From contig DIAJ01000028.1 in NCBI GenBank assembly GCA_002415785.1, positions 69,625 through 133,624 on the forward strand: DNA of 64,000 nt, read 5' to 3'. How positions within the stretch are numbered: position 1 is the stretch's first letter; every line of letters begins with the position of its first letter. Positions 8,795 through 18,111 of the stretch are shown piece after piece. This DNA is from Flavobacteriales bacterium UBA5081 (GTDB lineage: Bacteria; Bacteroidota; Bacteroidia; Flavobacteriales_E; Vicingaceae). The position numbers and the translations under genes were made by a program. Under the pieces are notes generated by a model that was not told the origin of the DNA, did no database searches, and saw nothing but the letters and a program-made list of their open reading frames with translations.

Positions 8795-9547
8795 ATGATG
8801 AAACGTACAATATTCTACTTATTCTTAGCTCTTACTGTCTTTTCATGTAGTGAAGACAGTTCCTCAGATAAAATGATGAACCCAATGGCAAATGACGGTC
8901 AAGGGGGATCTTTGGCCACATTTGCATTAAAGGGAGATTACCTTTACGTGGTTGACAATAACCGATTAAATGTATTTGACATCAGCGAGGAAGGGAAACC
9001 GGTTAAAGTAAACAGTGTGATGGTTGGTTTTCAAATAGAAACCCTGTTTAGCCATAAAGATTACCTCTACATTGGCTCGAGAAACGGAATGTTTATTTAC
9101 AGTTTAGATGCTCCCGAACAGCCGGTTGAGCTCTCCAGCGTCAACCATTTTACCGCCTGTGATCCTGTGGTTGCCAACGATTCTCTGGCGTTTGTAACCT
9201 TGCACAGCAACACAAACTGCGGCAATGGAGTCAATTTATTAGAAATATATGATGTTACTAACGTTACTCAACCTCAATTAATAACATCTAAACAATTAGC
9301 CATGCCAAAAGGCTTAGGCTTGTATGGCGACTACTTATTTGTTTGCGACAACACCATTAAGGTTTTTGATGTCAGCTCCCCTGCTACATCATTAAAAATG
9401 GTAAGTTCGATAAATAACACTGCATTTGATGTAATTATTAGGAATAACCTTTTAATCGCCATTGGTAAAAGTGGTTTATATCAATACGAACTGCGAAATG
9501 ACTCCACAAATCTTGAAATTGAAGAGTTAAGCTCTGTTGAAATATGA
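8795..9547 (+). CDS. LVIVD-repeat lipoprotein (250 aa)
   Basis: Begins with a signal peptide and lipobox (LTVFSC, Cys about residue 18), followed by a flexible Ser/Asp/Met stretch. Then come at least four LVIVD-type units with motifs DYLYVVDNNRLNVFDIS, DYLYIGSRNGMFIYSL, NGVNLLEIYDVTNVTQPQLI and DYLFVCDNTIKVFDVSSP. The units should assemble as blades of a beta-propeller on the periplasmic or cell-surface side. Start codons ATG at 8795 and 8798 are equivalent. It follows the 169-residue lipoprotein by 8 bases; the two could together supply enough blades for one propeller, which is an inference. No enzymatic motif is visible. Confidence 0.75.
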   Translation: MMKRTIFYLFLALTVFSCSEDSSSDKMMNPMANDGQGGSLATFALKGDYLYVVDNNRLNVFDISEEGKPVKVNSVMVGFQIETLFSHKDYLYIGSRNGMFIYSLDAPEQPVELSSVNHFTACDPVVANDSLAFVTLHSNTNCGNGVNLLEIYDVTNVTQPQLITSKQLAMPKGLGLYGDYLFVCDNTIKVFDVSSPATSLKMVSSINNTAFDVIIRNNLLIAIGKSGLYQYELRNDSTNLEIEELSSVEI

Positions 9548-9638
9548 AATAGGAAAGTTGAAAGATGAAAGTTTTCTCTCAAGTGCGAGAATTGGTTCAT
9601 TCTTCGCAGACTTGTGTTGGAAAACTTCTTGTTTCTTG

Positions 9639-9718
9639 TAGCAAAGCGGTCTTCTATCTTGCTTCTTTTTCAACATTAAGAAGTGAAGCAAATTAAGGCT
9701 TTCATTAAGGTAAAAATC
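9639..9718 (+). repeat. two-module intergenic repeat, copy 2
   Basis: Module B (TAGCAAAGCGGTCTT, 9639-9653) precedes module A (9667-9718, TTTTCAACATTAAGAAGTGA onward). Both match the modules at 8041-8151 on the same strand, so the two LVIVD genes are bracketed by shared non-coding sequence. Confidence 0.6.
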
Positions 9719-9900
9719 ATTCACTCTCAACTCTCTTTTCTAAGTTGAATTTGTTTCAAAAAAACTTAATGACTTCCTTAAAATCTTCATGTTCTTTAAG
9801 TTTTGTGGCTTCGAGTTTAATCTGCGAGAATCAGCCAAAACTGTGTTATCGGCGTTCTAATACAAATAACAACCCCGATTAACATCATTAGGCATACCTT

Positions 9901-10000
9901 CCAAGCTACAAACAGATGCTGCTCTGAAACTAGTTCAGATAGATACATTCGTTTTGGCAAGACGCGTCTTCGGTAGGTATATTCGTTTTGGTACAATCCA
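9901..10000. repeat. degenerate REP-like element with internal direct repeat
   Basis: CAGATGCTGCTCTGAAACTAGTTCAG resembles one arm of the hairpin repeat at 19810-19915. It is followed by GATACATTCGTTTTGG (9941-9957) and its near-copy GGTATATTCGTTTTGG (9975-9991), and the GCGTCTTCGGT tail also follows the 19810 element. The gap 9548-10109 contains no gene that I can support. Confidence 0.45.
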
Positions 10001-10109
10001 CTCCTTTAGGACATTTCGTTAAAGCAGAATGCCTTGCTGTTAATCAATTGTCCATTGGTATGCACCTTTCTCCTTCATCCTTAAACTTTCATCCTTTATC
10101 CAATATACT

Positions 10110-11081
10110 CTAAAAAAAACTCTTAACTGTATTCACCATTCGTTCACTATAATCATTCAGTTTATAATGCTCCGGCGACCAACCTCTTAAAAAACGCACA
10201 AAATCAGCCCAAGCATAAGGATAAAGAGCTCGCCATTCGACCTCTAAGTCCTTAAAATCAATGATTTTATGATTTATATCTAAAGCAGATGACAATTCTT
10301 TAAAATAATATTGAAGTATTTCTTCCTCGTACAATTCACATTCTTCAGCACTTAAGCAACTGCTCATTAAATAAATGAGGTCTTTCATACCACAACCTCC
10401 ACCAACATACTGAAAATCGACAGCCGCCACCTTCTTCATCTCATCCGAAAAACAAAAATTCGCCACTTTAGCATCGCCGTGAACTAAAGTTTGAAAGTTA
10501 GCTGCTGAAAGCTTTTGGTCAATTGCTTTTGCATTTGACTTTAACCAACCGCCCTCCATCTTTTCAAGCTCCTCAGGACGTGTCGCTAAATGCCAATATG
10601 TGCCCACCTCCCAAAGTTCATCAGCATTTACTTGTATAAAAGTTGCATGAAAATTAGCCAACCAACTTAAACAAACTTTTAACTCTTCTAAACTCAACGA
10701 TTCTCTTCTCTGAGCATATCCCGATTCATTTAAATCCTCTAGAAATAAAAGCTGCTCCCCTTCTGCCCTTTTTACTTCATAGCACTTAGGCACTGCGCAG
10801 TAGGCATTACAACTTAAAGCATAGCCTTCATAGAAATTCATTTCAATTTGGTATGACTTCATCTTTCTATTATGCGAAAAACTACTATTCCACCCTTTGG
10901 GATGATGCTGCTGAGTAGGTGCTTGAATCTTTTTTACAATTACAGACTTTATGTCTGCTCCAGTGAGTTGCCATCGACTAATTTTGCCGTAGCCGCTCCA
11001 TAGCGATTGTACAGTCTCAAGCTCTTCGGCTGATTGAGCAGAGAAAGTATTTAACAAAATCGACTCTATGTTTTGGTTCAT
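10110..11081 (-). CDS. phosphotransferase (APH/choline kinase/EcKL-like fold), 323 aa
   Basis: The protein has the eukaryotic-like small-molecule kinase fold. [13 protein letters not shown] at about residues 202-214 is the Brenner catalytic loop (HGDxxxxN), [11 protein letters not shown] provides the metal-binding Asp, and LLFLEDLNE is the hinge strand. Together with the Gln after the metal-binding Asp this resembles the ecdysteroid kinase-like/DUF1679 group within the aminoglycoside phosphotransferase clan. It should transfer phosphate from ATP to a small hydroxylated or amino substrate in the cytoplasm, but the substrate cannot be read from sequence. It lies 4 bases after the glycerophosphodiesterase gene on the same strand, which makes a choline- or glycerol-type substrate an attractive guess, no more. 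Confidence 0.7.
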   Translation of the reverse strand: MNQNIESILLNTFSAQSAEELETVQSLWSGYGKISRWQLTGADIKSVIVKKIQAPTQQHHPKGWNSSFSHNRKMKSYQIEMNFYEGYALSCNAYCAVPKCYEVKRAEGEQLLFLEDLNESGYAQRRESLSLEELKVCLSWLANFHATFIQVNADELWEVGTYWHLATRPEELEKMEGGWLKSNAKAIDQKLSAANFQTLVHGDAKVANFCFSDEMKKVAAVDFQYVGGGCGMKDLIYLMSSCLSAEECELYEEEILQYYFKELSSALDINHKIIDFKDLEVEWRALYPYAWADFVRFLRGWSPEHYKLNDYSERMVNTVKSFF

Positions 11082-11085
11082 AAAA

Positions 11086-11967
11086 CTACTCTTCCAACAA
11101 ACTCTTCAAAGCTCCAAGGTTATCTGTTTGAACAACATCGGGATTTAACTTCAAGAGTTTTCGGTTACCCGACTTGCTTTTTGCTCCAAAGGTTACTACC
11201 GAAATACCGGCTTCATGAGCTGCTTTACTACGCTCTTTGGTGAGAATTTTGGGCTTTACGGTAAAAGACTTTACCTTATTGTTAATGGCCCAATTTAAAT
11301 CTTCTTCAAAGTCGCCTGTTACCTCATAGCTAGTCGGATAGTCACAATTAAACTGTTCAAACAAATCGAAAATTCGCTTATCAGTACTTATTAAAAGCAC
11401 TTTATCTTTAGGTACTTCTTGAGCGTTTAAGAAATTAGTTAGCTCCCTCACAAAACGACTGCGGTAAAGCTTACTTTCTTCATTATTTAAGCATTCAGAG
11501 CTAGTTCTTAAGTCGAGCTGTAAGTAAGGGAAGTCACTCAAACTTTTAAAATACTCAATCAGCTGCTGTAGGCTAATTAGTTTTTCATTTTGGAATGCAT
11601 CAAAAGGGTAACCAAGCTGATAGTTTAATAAAATAACATCTTCAAACTTATAATTTGAAATACAGCCACTAAGCGCTGTCATGCTTTCCAGCTTATTATC
11701 GTGATAGAGTACAAACTTCCAGTCTTCCGTCATTTGAAGGTCAACCTCTATGCCTTCAGCACCTTCTTCTTCTATAGCTTTTTTAATGGAAGTGAAGCTA
11801 TTTGATGGATACGGGTTAAATGGGAACCAACGGTGAAAACCCAAACCTGCATGCCCGATGACGACTACTTTACCCTTGTTTAAGTTTTCGATTTTTGAAG
11901 CGTCGAAATTGTTGCAAGCCACTGTAGTGGATAGTAACAATATGAGACAGATAAGTGGTTTCGGCAT
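11086..11967 (-). CDS. glycerophosphodiester phosphodiesterase lipoprotein (293 aa)
   Basis: Signal peptide with lipobox (STTVAC, Cys about residue 18), so envelope-anchored. The GDPD TIM-barrel motifs are in order: GHAGLG near residue 39, [11 protein letters not shown] near 75 (catalytic and metal Glu/Asp), [11 protein letters not shown] near 88, and the C-terminal VQTDNLGAL. It should hydrolyse deacylated phospholipids to glycerol 3-phosphate and an alcohol. The canonical HRG is replaced by HAG, so the Arg is missing, which occurs in divergent members and may change activity. It sits between the TspO gene (9 bases upstream) and the phosphotransferase gene (4 bases downstream), a compact three-gene run. 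Confidence 0.8.
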   Translation of the reverse strand: MPKPLICLILLLSTTVACNNFDASKIENLNKGKVVVIGHAGLGFHRWFPFNPYPSNSFTSIKKAIEEEGAEGIEVDLQMTEDWKFVLYHDNKLESMTALSGCISNYKFEDVILLNYQLGYPFDAFQNEKLISLQQLIEYFKSLSDFPYLQLDLRTSSECLNNEESKLYRSRFVRELTNFLNAQEVPKDKVLLISTDKRIFDLFEQFNCDYPTSYEVTGDFEEDLNWAINNKVKSFTVKPKILTKERSKAAHEAGISVVTFGAKSKSGNRKLLKLNPDVVQTDNLGALKSLLEE

Positions 11968-11976
11968 TTTTTATTT

Positions 11977-12453
11977 TTAGTTCTTCAAAAATACGTAGGC
12001 ATTCAATGAAATGGCAATTAAAAGCCAAATAAAATAGGGAAATATAAAAAGCGATTTAAACTTAAGCGTTTTAGCGTATTTAAATAAAAAGTAGCTAACT
12101 GTTATTGCCAATAAAACAATCACAATTAAAGCAATGCCTACACTATGCCATGCAAAGAAAATAGGGTTCCAACTGACGTTCAAAATCCATTGTAAGAGAT
12201 ACAAAATGATAAACTGCTTCCAACTTACAGTTTTTGCTAGAAAGGCCAAATAAACTGCAAAGCAAATCATGATGCTCGTCCATGCAAAGCCAAACACCCA
12301 GCCCGGGGGCGTCCATGGTGCACGATTAAGGTTTGAATACCATTCGAAAGTTGGTCCGGCAGATTGAGCGAAACCACCAATTCCTAACGCTATAAAGTTG
12401 GCGATAAGAAAGAGAAAGAAATATTGCCAAAAGGTAAGTGCTTTGCTTTCCAT
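11977..12453 (-). CDS. tspO: TspO/MBR family tryptophan-rich sensory protein
   Basis: 158 residues with five predicted transmembrane helices and the family signature: WYSNLNRAPWTPPGWVFGFAW around residues 38-58, then LQWILNVSWNPIFFAWH around residues 90-106, and a final helix. This is the usual full length for TspO. Members bind porphyrins or sterol-like ligands in the membrane and influence tetrapyrrole or stress responses; light or carotenoid links seen elsewhere cannot be inferred from this locus. It is the first gene of a run with the GDPD lipoprotein and the phosphotransferase. Confidence 0.9.
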   Translation of the reverse strand: MESKALTFWQYFFLFLIANFIALGIGGFAQSAGPTFEWYSNLNRAPWTPPGWVFGFAWTSIMICFAVYLAFLAKTVSWKQFIILYLLQWILNVSWNPIFFAWHSVGIALIVIVLLAITVSYFLFKYAKTLKFKSLFIFPYFIWLLIAISLNAYVFLKN

Positions 12454-12751
12454 ATTTTGAATGCTCTAGTTTTATCAAAAGTAGTGTTTATTTGTTTTGA
12501 GATCAGAAACAAGATTGCTTCGCTCTATGAAGAAGAGTAATTTGGTTGAATTAATTACCAATGATTAATGACTAAATACTAATGATTAATTACTAAATGA
12601 TAATGTTTAGCAAATACTTAATTTTGAATTCATTTCCATAAAAGAAAATTAAGAAAGTGTTTAGTCGAATTCTACAAAATTCTTAATTCTAAACTCTTAA
12701 TTACTATCTGTAACTTTTCCTTAACTTGCTCGTCTCACTAAAAAAGAATTT
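12454..12751. other. AT-rich gap with short direct repeats
   Basis: Contains near-tandem copies of AATGATTAATGACTAAATA (about 12558-12600) and TTCTTAATTCTAAACTCTTAAT strings like those at 7930-7970 and 15606-15640. No gene seen. A promoter for the downstream DUF5686 gene should lie within the last 60 bases. Confidence 0.4.
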
Positions 12752-15400
12752 GTGATTTATAAACGACTACTTCCTTTACTGCTTTGTTTTTCATTTTTAA
12801 ATGCTCTTGGGCAAACATGCGACTTTAAAGGGAAAATCGTCAATGCGAAAGGTGAAGAACTGCCTTTTGTGAGTATTTACTTTGCTGATGCCGGAATCGG
12901 CGGTATGAGCAATGAAAACGGACACTTTAAGCTTAAAGTTCCCTGCGGAAAGCAAGAAGTAAGTTTTCAATCCTTGGGCTATAAAACTCAAACAATGAGT
13001 TTGGATATAAATGGCAAAGAACAACAAATTGAACTAGCCTCTATCGCTTATCAGATAAAAACGGTAGATGTTGATCCCGACAAGGAAGATCCGGCCTACA
13101 ACATTATTCGGCGAGCTACAGTAATGGCGGAATTGTACAAAAAGCAAATTAACGGCTATACCGCACGGCTTTATGTTCGCAGCTACCACAAATTCAAAGA
13201 AATTCCGTGGATTTTTAAGAAAGCAATGGAAGAAGATGAGCTAGCACAGGAATTGTCAGGAGATGTACAAGAGTCGATTGTGGAATACACTTTTGAAAAG
13301 CCCAATACGGTTAAAGAGAAAATTATAGCTCGTAAGACAGCCAGATTAGATACACTAAAGCAAGCTTCGAATTTCTTAAACTTAGACTTCTACAATTTAG
13401 GTGGAACCGACATGATTAACCCTTTAAACCGCGGTGCTTTTAGTGTTTATAGGTTTGAATACCAACACTCCTATTTCGAAGGTGAGCAAGAGGTTCACAA
13501 AATTGAAGTCATTCCAAAGCGAAGAGGAAATGATTTAATGCGGGGGTATATCTACATTAACGATGAGCTATTTAACCTCAATCAAGTTGAAGTTCAGTTT
13601 GATCAAGATCCGATTGCCGACATCAACTACTTTCAGCGCTACCAAGAAGTTGAAGAAGGAGTTTGGATGCCGTTTAATCATAAAATTGAAATTGCCATTG
13701 ACTTTATGGGCGTAGAAACGGATGTTCAGTACTTAGCCAATATTCAAGAAATTGATGTAACACTAGACTCTCTTATCCATCAAAAGATTAAAGCTCAATT
13801 AATTCAAAATGCTCCTTACAAATATGGTAATGATAGTGCTAAAGTATCTCAAAAAGATACAGTGCAAACAGAAGAGTTGAGCAAAAGAGAAGCTAAGATT
13901 CAAGAGCTGATACAAAAAGAGGAACTAAATAATCGCGAAACCTTTAAGTTAGTACGTTTATTGAAAAAAGAAGCGGAAGAGTCTGCTGAAAATGAGCAAA
14001 AAGAAGAAGATTACAATCTTAAGAATCAACATCAGCTGGAGTATGCCGAAGATGCTTTTAAAGCAAAAGACAGTTTGTGGCAAGAAAACCGCTCTGTTCC
14101 ACTGAGTGAGACGGAAATGGAAGTTTATCAGACCAATGATTCGCTAAACAAGATTGAAAGTGGAGACACTGTTGTGAATGAGGATAGAAGTGCATTTGGA
14201 AATATTCTATTTTTTAATGGAACACTTAGGGGGAAAAATAATAAGCTCAATTGGAAGCCACGAGGTCTGCTAAGCGGCCTGGGTGTGCAGTTTAACACGG
14301 TTGACGGATGGTTAATTAGTAAGAAATTGGGTTCTTTTGAATGGAGAGATTATAAAAAAAGGAAGTTTTTTGAAGTTGAGCCAAAAATTTCCTACGCTGT
14401 TGATCGTGAGAAATGGATGGGTGAAATTAATTTCGACAGTCAGTATGATCTGAAAAAGCAAGCCGGCATTTATGGAAGTGTGGGCAGAAGGAGCCGTGAC
14501 TTCAACCAAAGCAACGCTATTCAAGCTTGGGTAAATACTGTTTCTACACTTCTCTTTACAGCGAATTATGCGAAACTTTATCAAGAGGATTTTGCTACTA
14601 TCGGTCACCGTTGGGAACCGATTAACGGCTTTAAAATAAATGTTGAAGCCAACTATTCCCATCGAAATCCGCTTAAAAACAACAATCTTTACAAGCCGTT
14701 CGACTTTATGAATCGGGAATACACGCCCAACTTACCTATTAATGAAGTGCTTGTTGAACAGAGAGATTTGCTTGCTCCCAATAATGCTTTTAGCACCGGA
14801 ATTAATCTAGCATATACTCCTCACTCCTACTATCGTTTTTTTGGCGATAAGAAAGAAGCGATTAGCAGCAATTACCCTACTTTTGAGTTAAATTACAAAC
14901 AAGGAATTCGAAAGGTTTTCGACAGTGATGTTGACTACAGCTTTGTGAGTTTCTCACTTCATCAATCTCAAAGTGTTCGATTAATTGATGATATTAGCTA
15001 TCATGTAGAAGCCGGTAAATTTCTCAATAGAAATAAAATGTACTTTGCCGATTTTAAAAGCTTTACAACCAACCCTACCTACTTTGTCAGTAACAATCAG
15101 TCTAACTCATATTACTTATTGGATTACTATGCTTTTAACAGCAATAATTATTATTTGGAAGGTCATTTTTCTTTAGAAGACAACCATATTTTACTCAAAC
15201 ACCTTCCTTTATTCAACCGAACAAACTGGAAAGAAAGTTTGCATTTCAATTACTTATGGACAGAAAAAGAAAAGCACTTTTACGAATTCGGATATGGCTT
15301 AAACCGCATGTTCTTATTGGTAAACCTTGGCGTTTTTGCTGCTTTTGAAGATCATAAATTTGAAGCAGTTGGCTTTAGAATAGGGCTCAACATCGACTAG
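12752..15400 (+). CDS. DUF5686 outer-membrane protein with carboxypeptidase-regulatory-like domain (882 aa)
   Basis: Starts with GTG. Signal peptide (LLPLLLCFSFLNALG), then a carboxypeptidase-regulatory-like beta-sandwich at about residues 23-98 (CDFKGKIVNAKGEELPFVSI; VSFQSLGYKTQTMSL). The long DUF5686 region follows, with a Lys/Glu-rich helical insertion at about residues 370-450. The C-terminal 350 residues are beta-rich and end in FEAVGFRIGLNID, suggesting an outer-membrane barrel. The family is widespread in Bacteroidota and resembles plug-less TonB-like proteins; no substrate is established. The gene stands alone and its last codon overlaps by 4 bases the convergent PLDc_N gene. Confidence 0.85.
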   Translation: MIYKRLLPLLLCFSFLNALGQTCDFKGKIVNAKGEELPFVSIYFADAGIGGMSNENGHFKLKVPCGKQEVSFQSLGYKTQTMSLDINGKEQQIELASIAYQIKTVDVDPDKEDPAYNIIRRATVMAELYKKQINGYTARLYVRSYHKFKEIPWIFKKAMEEDELAQELSGDVQESIVEYTFEKPNTVKEKIIARKTARLDTLKQASNFLNLDFYNLGGTDMINPLNRGAFSVYRFEYQHSYFEGEQEVHKIEVIPKRRGNDLMRGYIYINDELFNLNQVEVQFDQDPIADINYFQRYQEVEEGVWMPFNHKIEIAIDFMGVETDVQYLANIQEIDVTLDSLIHQKIKAQLIQNAPYKYGNDSAKVSQKDTVQTEELSKREAKIQELIQKEELNNRETFKLVRLLKKEAEESAENEQKEEDYNLKNQHQLEYAEDAFKAKDSLWQENRSVPLSETEMEVYQTNDSLNKIESGDTVVNEDRSAFGNILFFNGTLRGKNNKLNWKPRGLLSGLGVQFNTVDGWLISKKLGSFEWRDYKKRKFFEVEPKISYAVDREKWMGEINFDSQYDLKKQAGIYGSVGRRSRDFNQSNAIQAWVNTVSTLLFTANYAKLYQEDFATIGHRWEPINGFKINVEANYSHRNPLKNNNLYKPFDFMNREYTPNLPINEVLVEQRDLLAPNNAFSTGINLAYTPHSYYRFFGDKKEAISSNYPTFELNYKQGIRKVFDSDVDYSFVSFSLHQSQSVRLIDDISYHVEAGKFLNRNKMYFADFKSFTTNPTYFVSNNQSNSYYLLDYYAFNSNNYYLEGHFSLEDNHILLKHLPLFNRTNWKESLHFNYLWTEKEKHFYEFGYGLNRMFLLVNLGVFAAFEDHKFEAVGFRIGLNID

Positions 15401-15600
15401 CTTAAACGCAACAATCGCTCTTTAAAAACAAAGTACAAAATCGGGCCTAAAATGGGTGCCCAAAACATAACTACAATCACTAAGATTTTGGCAATGTCTG
15501 AGTCAAAGGGACTTCGAATGGCATCTACTACTGCCCACAGCCACAAAGCCAATGGAATAAGAATGATTAGTGCAATCAACCAAGCGCCAACTGAAAACAT
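15397..15600 (-). CDS. PLDc_N-domain small membrane protein (67 aa)
   Basis: Two transmembrane helices separated by WAVVDAIRSPFDSD, ending in FWAPILGPILYFVFKERLL. This is the phospholipase D N-terminal-like (PLDc_N) domain as a stand-alone peptide, common in Bacteroidota. It lacks any catalytic HKD motif and probably acts as a membrane or envelope-stress component, which is a guess. It converges on and overlaps the DUF5686 gene by 4 bases. Confidence 0.8.
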   Translation of the reverse strand: MFSVGAWLIALIILIPLALWLWAVVDAIRSPFDSDIAKILVIVVMFWAPILGPILYFVFKERLLRLS

Positions 15601-15787
15601 GATTTTAAATTAAGAGTTAAGAATTTAAAATTAAGAATAATGATCTAATTTTATATGATAAATTAAAGGTAGCATAGGCAGTGCCTGGTATTTTATACTA
15701 AAATCAACAGCTAGTCGTTTTTAGGGTATACAACTTAAATATCAAAATCAACACAGTAAAACACAAGTAAATAATATTAAAAATATA

Positions 15788-16126
15788 ATGGAACTAACTC
15801 ACATCATTTTATCAATTGAGTTTTATAGAGGAAAAGTTCATGTAAGTACTCATGAAGAAGTGTTCTTCTATTACTTTTTGTTTAGTTGCTTTTTTATTCT
15901 GTCATGGCCATTATACATTACCGCTAAAAATTTTCGAGCAAAATGGATTCGAGAAATTTATAGAAGCTTGATTATATTTCCTCTCTTTTACTTTTTACCT
16001 ATTCCAATTTTTATTTTACAGCTATATTTAGGAATTAATTTTGTCTATGGATTCTATATTTACTTTGGATTATCAATCTTATCATTCATCCTTTTAAGAA
16101 AGCGACTAATTAAATGGTTGTTTTAA
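15788..16126 (+). CDS. small membrane protein, tandem paralogue 1 (112 aa)
   Basis: I do not recognise the family. Three or four hydrophobic helices: about residues 26-47, 60-80 and 85-105, with a basic C terminus (LRKRLIKWLF). It starts MELTHIILSIEF and the gene at 16175 starts MTIVHIILSMEF; the two share the order of helices and nearly the same last 35 residues. The 3' DNA of both genes is almost identical and the similarity runs past the stop codon. First of five small, AT-rich plus-strand genes. Confidence 0.65.
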   Translation: MELTHIILSIEFYRGKVHVSTHEEVFFYYFLFSCFFILSWPLYITAKNFRAKWIREIYRSLIIFPLFYFLPIPIFILQLYLGINFVYGFYIYFGLSILSFILLRKRLIKWLF

Positions 16127-16174
16127 ATGGTGTGACAAAATATTATCGCCTTTGTTAGAGTTTTATATTCCGTA

Positions 16175-16510
16175 ATGACAATAGTTCACATCATATTATC
16201 AATGGAGTTTAATTTAACGAAAATGGAAACATTCCATTTCATGTTGTTCTTTTTATATCTATCTATAGGAATCTTTCTGTTTATAACATTCCCCTTTTTT
16301 TTAATAAGAAGGAACCATGGTGAAGAATCTCTTAATCAGTTGTTTAAAAGTTTAGTTATATTCCCATTTTTTTATTTCCTACCTATTCCACTTATTATTC
16401 TGGAGGCATATTTAGGAATTAATTTTGTCTATGGATTCTATATTTACATCGGATTATCAATTTTATTATTCATCCTTTTAAGAAAGCGACTAATCAGGTG
16501 GTTGTTTTAA
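16175..16510 (+). CDS. small membrane protein, tandem paralogue 2 (111 aa)
   Basis: Paralogue of the preceding gene. The C-terminal phrase YLGINFVYGFYIYIGLSI and the terminal RKRLIRWLF match it nearly residue for residue, while residues 13-60 have diverged strongly. It has three or four hydrophobic segments and no soluble domain. No signature tells its function. Such tandem membrane pairs could be immunity-like, accessory or simply decaying copies. Confidence 0.65.
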   Translation: MTIVHIILSMEFNLTKMETFHFMLFFLYLSIGIFLFITFPFFLIRRNHGEESLNQLFKSLVIFPFFYFLPIPLIILEAYLGINFVYGFYIYIGLSILLFILLRKRLIRWLF

Positions 16511-16621
16511 TGTAATGACAAAATATTTAAACTATTACAACATTTATTTTTAGCACAGTTTAAAAGATTATTAAGTTCAAAGGCATATTAAACAATATAC
16601 AAAACACTATATATCAGCAAA

Positions 16622-17101
16622 ATGACTAATAGACTATTAATTTACATAAAACCTTATTTGAATTTCAAGGTTCTATCGTTGATTTTGTACATAGTCGCTT
16701 ACTTTTCTGACTTCTTTTATGTTGTTGAAAGATTATTTGATTTTCATGATACCTCAATTATTAAAGGAAAAGATGCATTATTGGGAGGTTGGATTGTATC
16801 TAAAAAGGCATTTGTTCCTTGGGTATCTAATCTAATTTTTTTCTTTCTTATTCTATACAAGAAACCTATTCCTCTTTTAAAAACGATCTTATCAATTTTA
16901 ATGGTTTGGTTGGGCTTTCATATTTTTAAATTGAAAGGATACACAGAGTTTAAATGGAAAGATACAATTTACATATCTCTTTACCCTAGAAATGGAATTT
17001 ATATTTGGTTGATTAGTTACTTTTCATTAGCAATTTATATTGTAATTGAGGAAGTTAAATTCATTAAACGTAAATTATTTCACAATATCCCAAAACAGTG
17101 A
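16622..17101 (+). CDS. hypothetical membrane protein (159 aa)
   Basis: Unrecognised. About four hydrophobic segments near residues 15-33, 60-78, 85-101 and 125-142, with a basic tail (EEVKFIKRKLFHNIPKQ). Its stop overlaps the GTG start of the next gene (GTGA, 17098-17101), so the two are translationally coupled. Base composition is clearly more AT-rich than in the housekeeping genes further right, consistent with accessory DNA. Confidence 0.6.
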   Translation: MTNRLLIYIKPYLNFKVLSLILYIVAYFSDFFYVVERLFDFHDTSIIKGKDALLGGWIVSKKAFVPWVSNLIFFFLILYKKPIPLLKTILSILMVWLGFHIFKLKGYTEFKWKDTIYISLYPRNGIYIWLISYFSLAIYIVIEEVKFIKRKLFHNIPKQ

Positions 17102-17436
17102 CTGTTTCGAAAAATAAATCGAAGAAAAACTTGAAAAAAATAAAGCAATATTATTTTATAATTGAGTTTATTGCGGTAACAGTTATTACCTTTTTAATAA
17201 TATTTTTACTTGAAACTTTTAACAAGCCTAAGTTTAATAGTAATGATTTACTACCAGGTTTGGAAAATTCCTTTTACCCAATTATTGCTTGGCTATTATA
17301 CATTGTTATTTTAGTAATTAGGATAGCATTTATTACATTATTACTTTCAACTAATAACTCTAGAGCTAAGAGTCACTACCCTTCAATATTTTTTATTTTA
17401 ATTTTATTCTTTTTGTTGATGACTGTTTTGTTTTAG
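17098..17436 (+). CDS. hypothetical membrane protein (112 aa)
   Basis: Unrecognised. GTG start overlapping the previous stop by four bases. A strongly basic N terminus (KNKSKKNLKKIKQ) precedes three hydrophobic helices at about residues 22-40, 57-78 and 94-112, with the chain ending inside the membrane. Probably forms a unit with the preceding protein. Confidence 0.55.
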   Translation: MTVSKNKSKKNLKKIKQYYFIIEFIAVTVITFLIIFLLETFNKPKFNSNDLLPGLENSFYPIIAWLLYIVILVIRIAFITLLLSTNNSRAKSHYPSIFFILILFFLLMTVLF

Positions 17437-17497
17437 ATTCAAGACAATTGTCAATTTTGGTAAATAAAAAAGTACCCATACTAAAAATGTCGTGGAT

Positions 17498-18085
17498 ATG
17501 AATTTCAAGATAAGCTTTAAAAATTCGATAAGAAAAGCCATAAAAGTATTTGCATTACTACTTACGCCCTATACAGTTGCCGCTCAAAATGTTAATCTAA
17601 AAACAGATAAATTAATCTATGAGTTTAATGATGAAATTTTAGTTCAAGCTTCTGTAGATGCAAAGTTCGATTCAGTAAAAATGTCAGCATTTGACAATGT
17701 GAAATCAATAAGTAAAGCACAGTTAAGTTCTCAAAGCTCTTCAATTAAGGGGCAATTTAAAATAAAACAGACCATTAGTTATAGATTAAGACCTCTAGAT
17801 AGTGGAAGGATAGAAATAAAATCTCCAACTTTTTATTTCAATGGAAAAGAAGTAATCGGCGAATCAATATTCATAACAATTAAATCTTCAAAATTATCAG
17901 AAAATGATTTATTCGAAAAAGCATATAAGGAGTTCATTGAAGATGATGTAAAACCAATAAACTCAGTTAAAGTAGTTTTCTCTGATAGTCTTGGATATAT
18001 AGAGCGCTATAATAAAGATGGTTGGAGTTTTATCCGCAGATTATCAGAAAGAGAAATAAAAGAAATTAATAAAATAATAAAGTAA
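17498..18085 (+). CDS. secreted protein with a single BatD-like domain (195 aa)
   Basis: Start chosen at the ATG at 17498 rather than the GTG two codons earlier. The signal peptide ends near AAQ (about residue 30). The next 110 residues match the beta-sandwich plan of the BatD oxygen-tolerance family: DKLIYEFNDEILVQASV, then IKGQFKIKQTISYRLRPLDS, and SPTFYFNGKEVIG. BatD normally has several such domains plus a C-terminal membrane anchor and sits beside BatA, BatB and BatE; here there is one domain and no bat gene nearby, so this is an orphan or reduced version. The C-terminal 50 residues are charged and helical and not recognised. Confidence 0.65.
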   Translation: MNFKISFKNSIRKAIKVFALLLTPYTVAAQNVNLKTDKLIYEFNDEILVQASVDAKFDSVKMSAFDNVKSISKAQLSSQSSSIKGQFKIKQTISYRLRPLDSGRIEIKSPTFYFNGKEVIGESIFITIKSSKLSENDLFEKAYKEFIEDDVKPINSVKVVFSDSLGYIERYNKDGWSFIRRLSEREIKEINKIIK

Positions 18086-18111
18086 GTGCTAGTCGGTGCA
18101 GCGTTCCAAAT

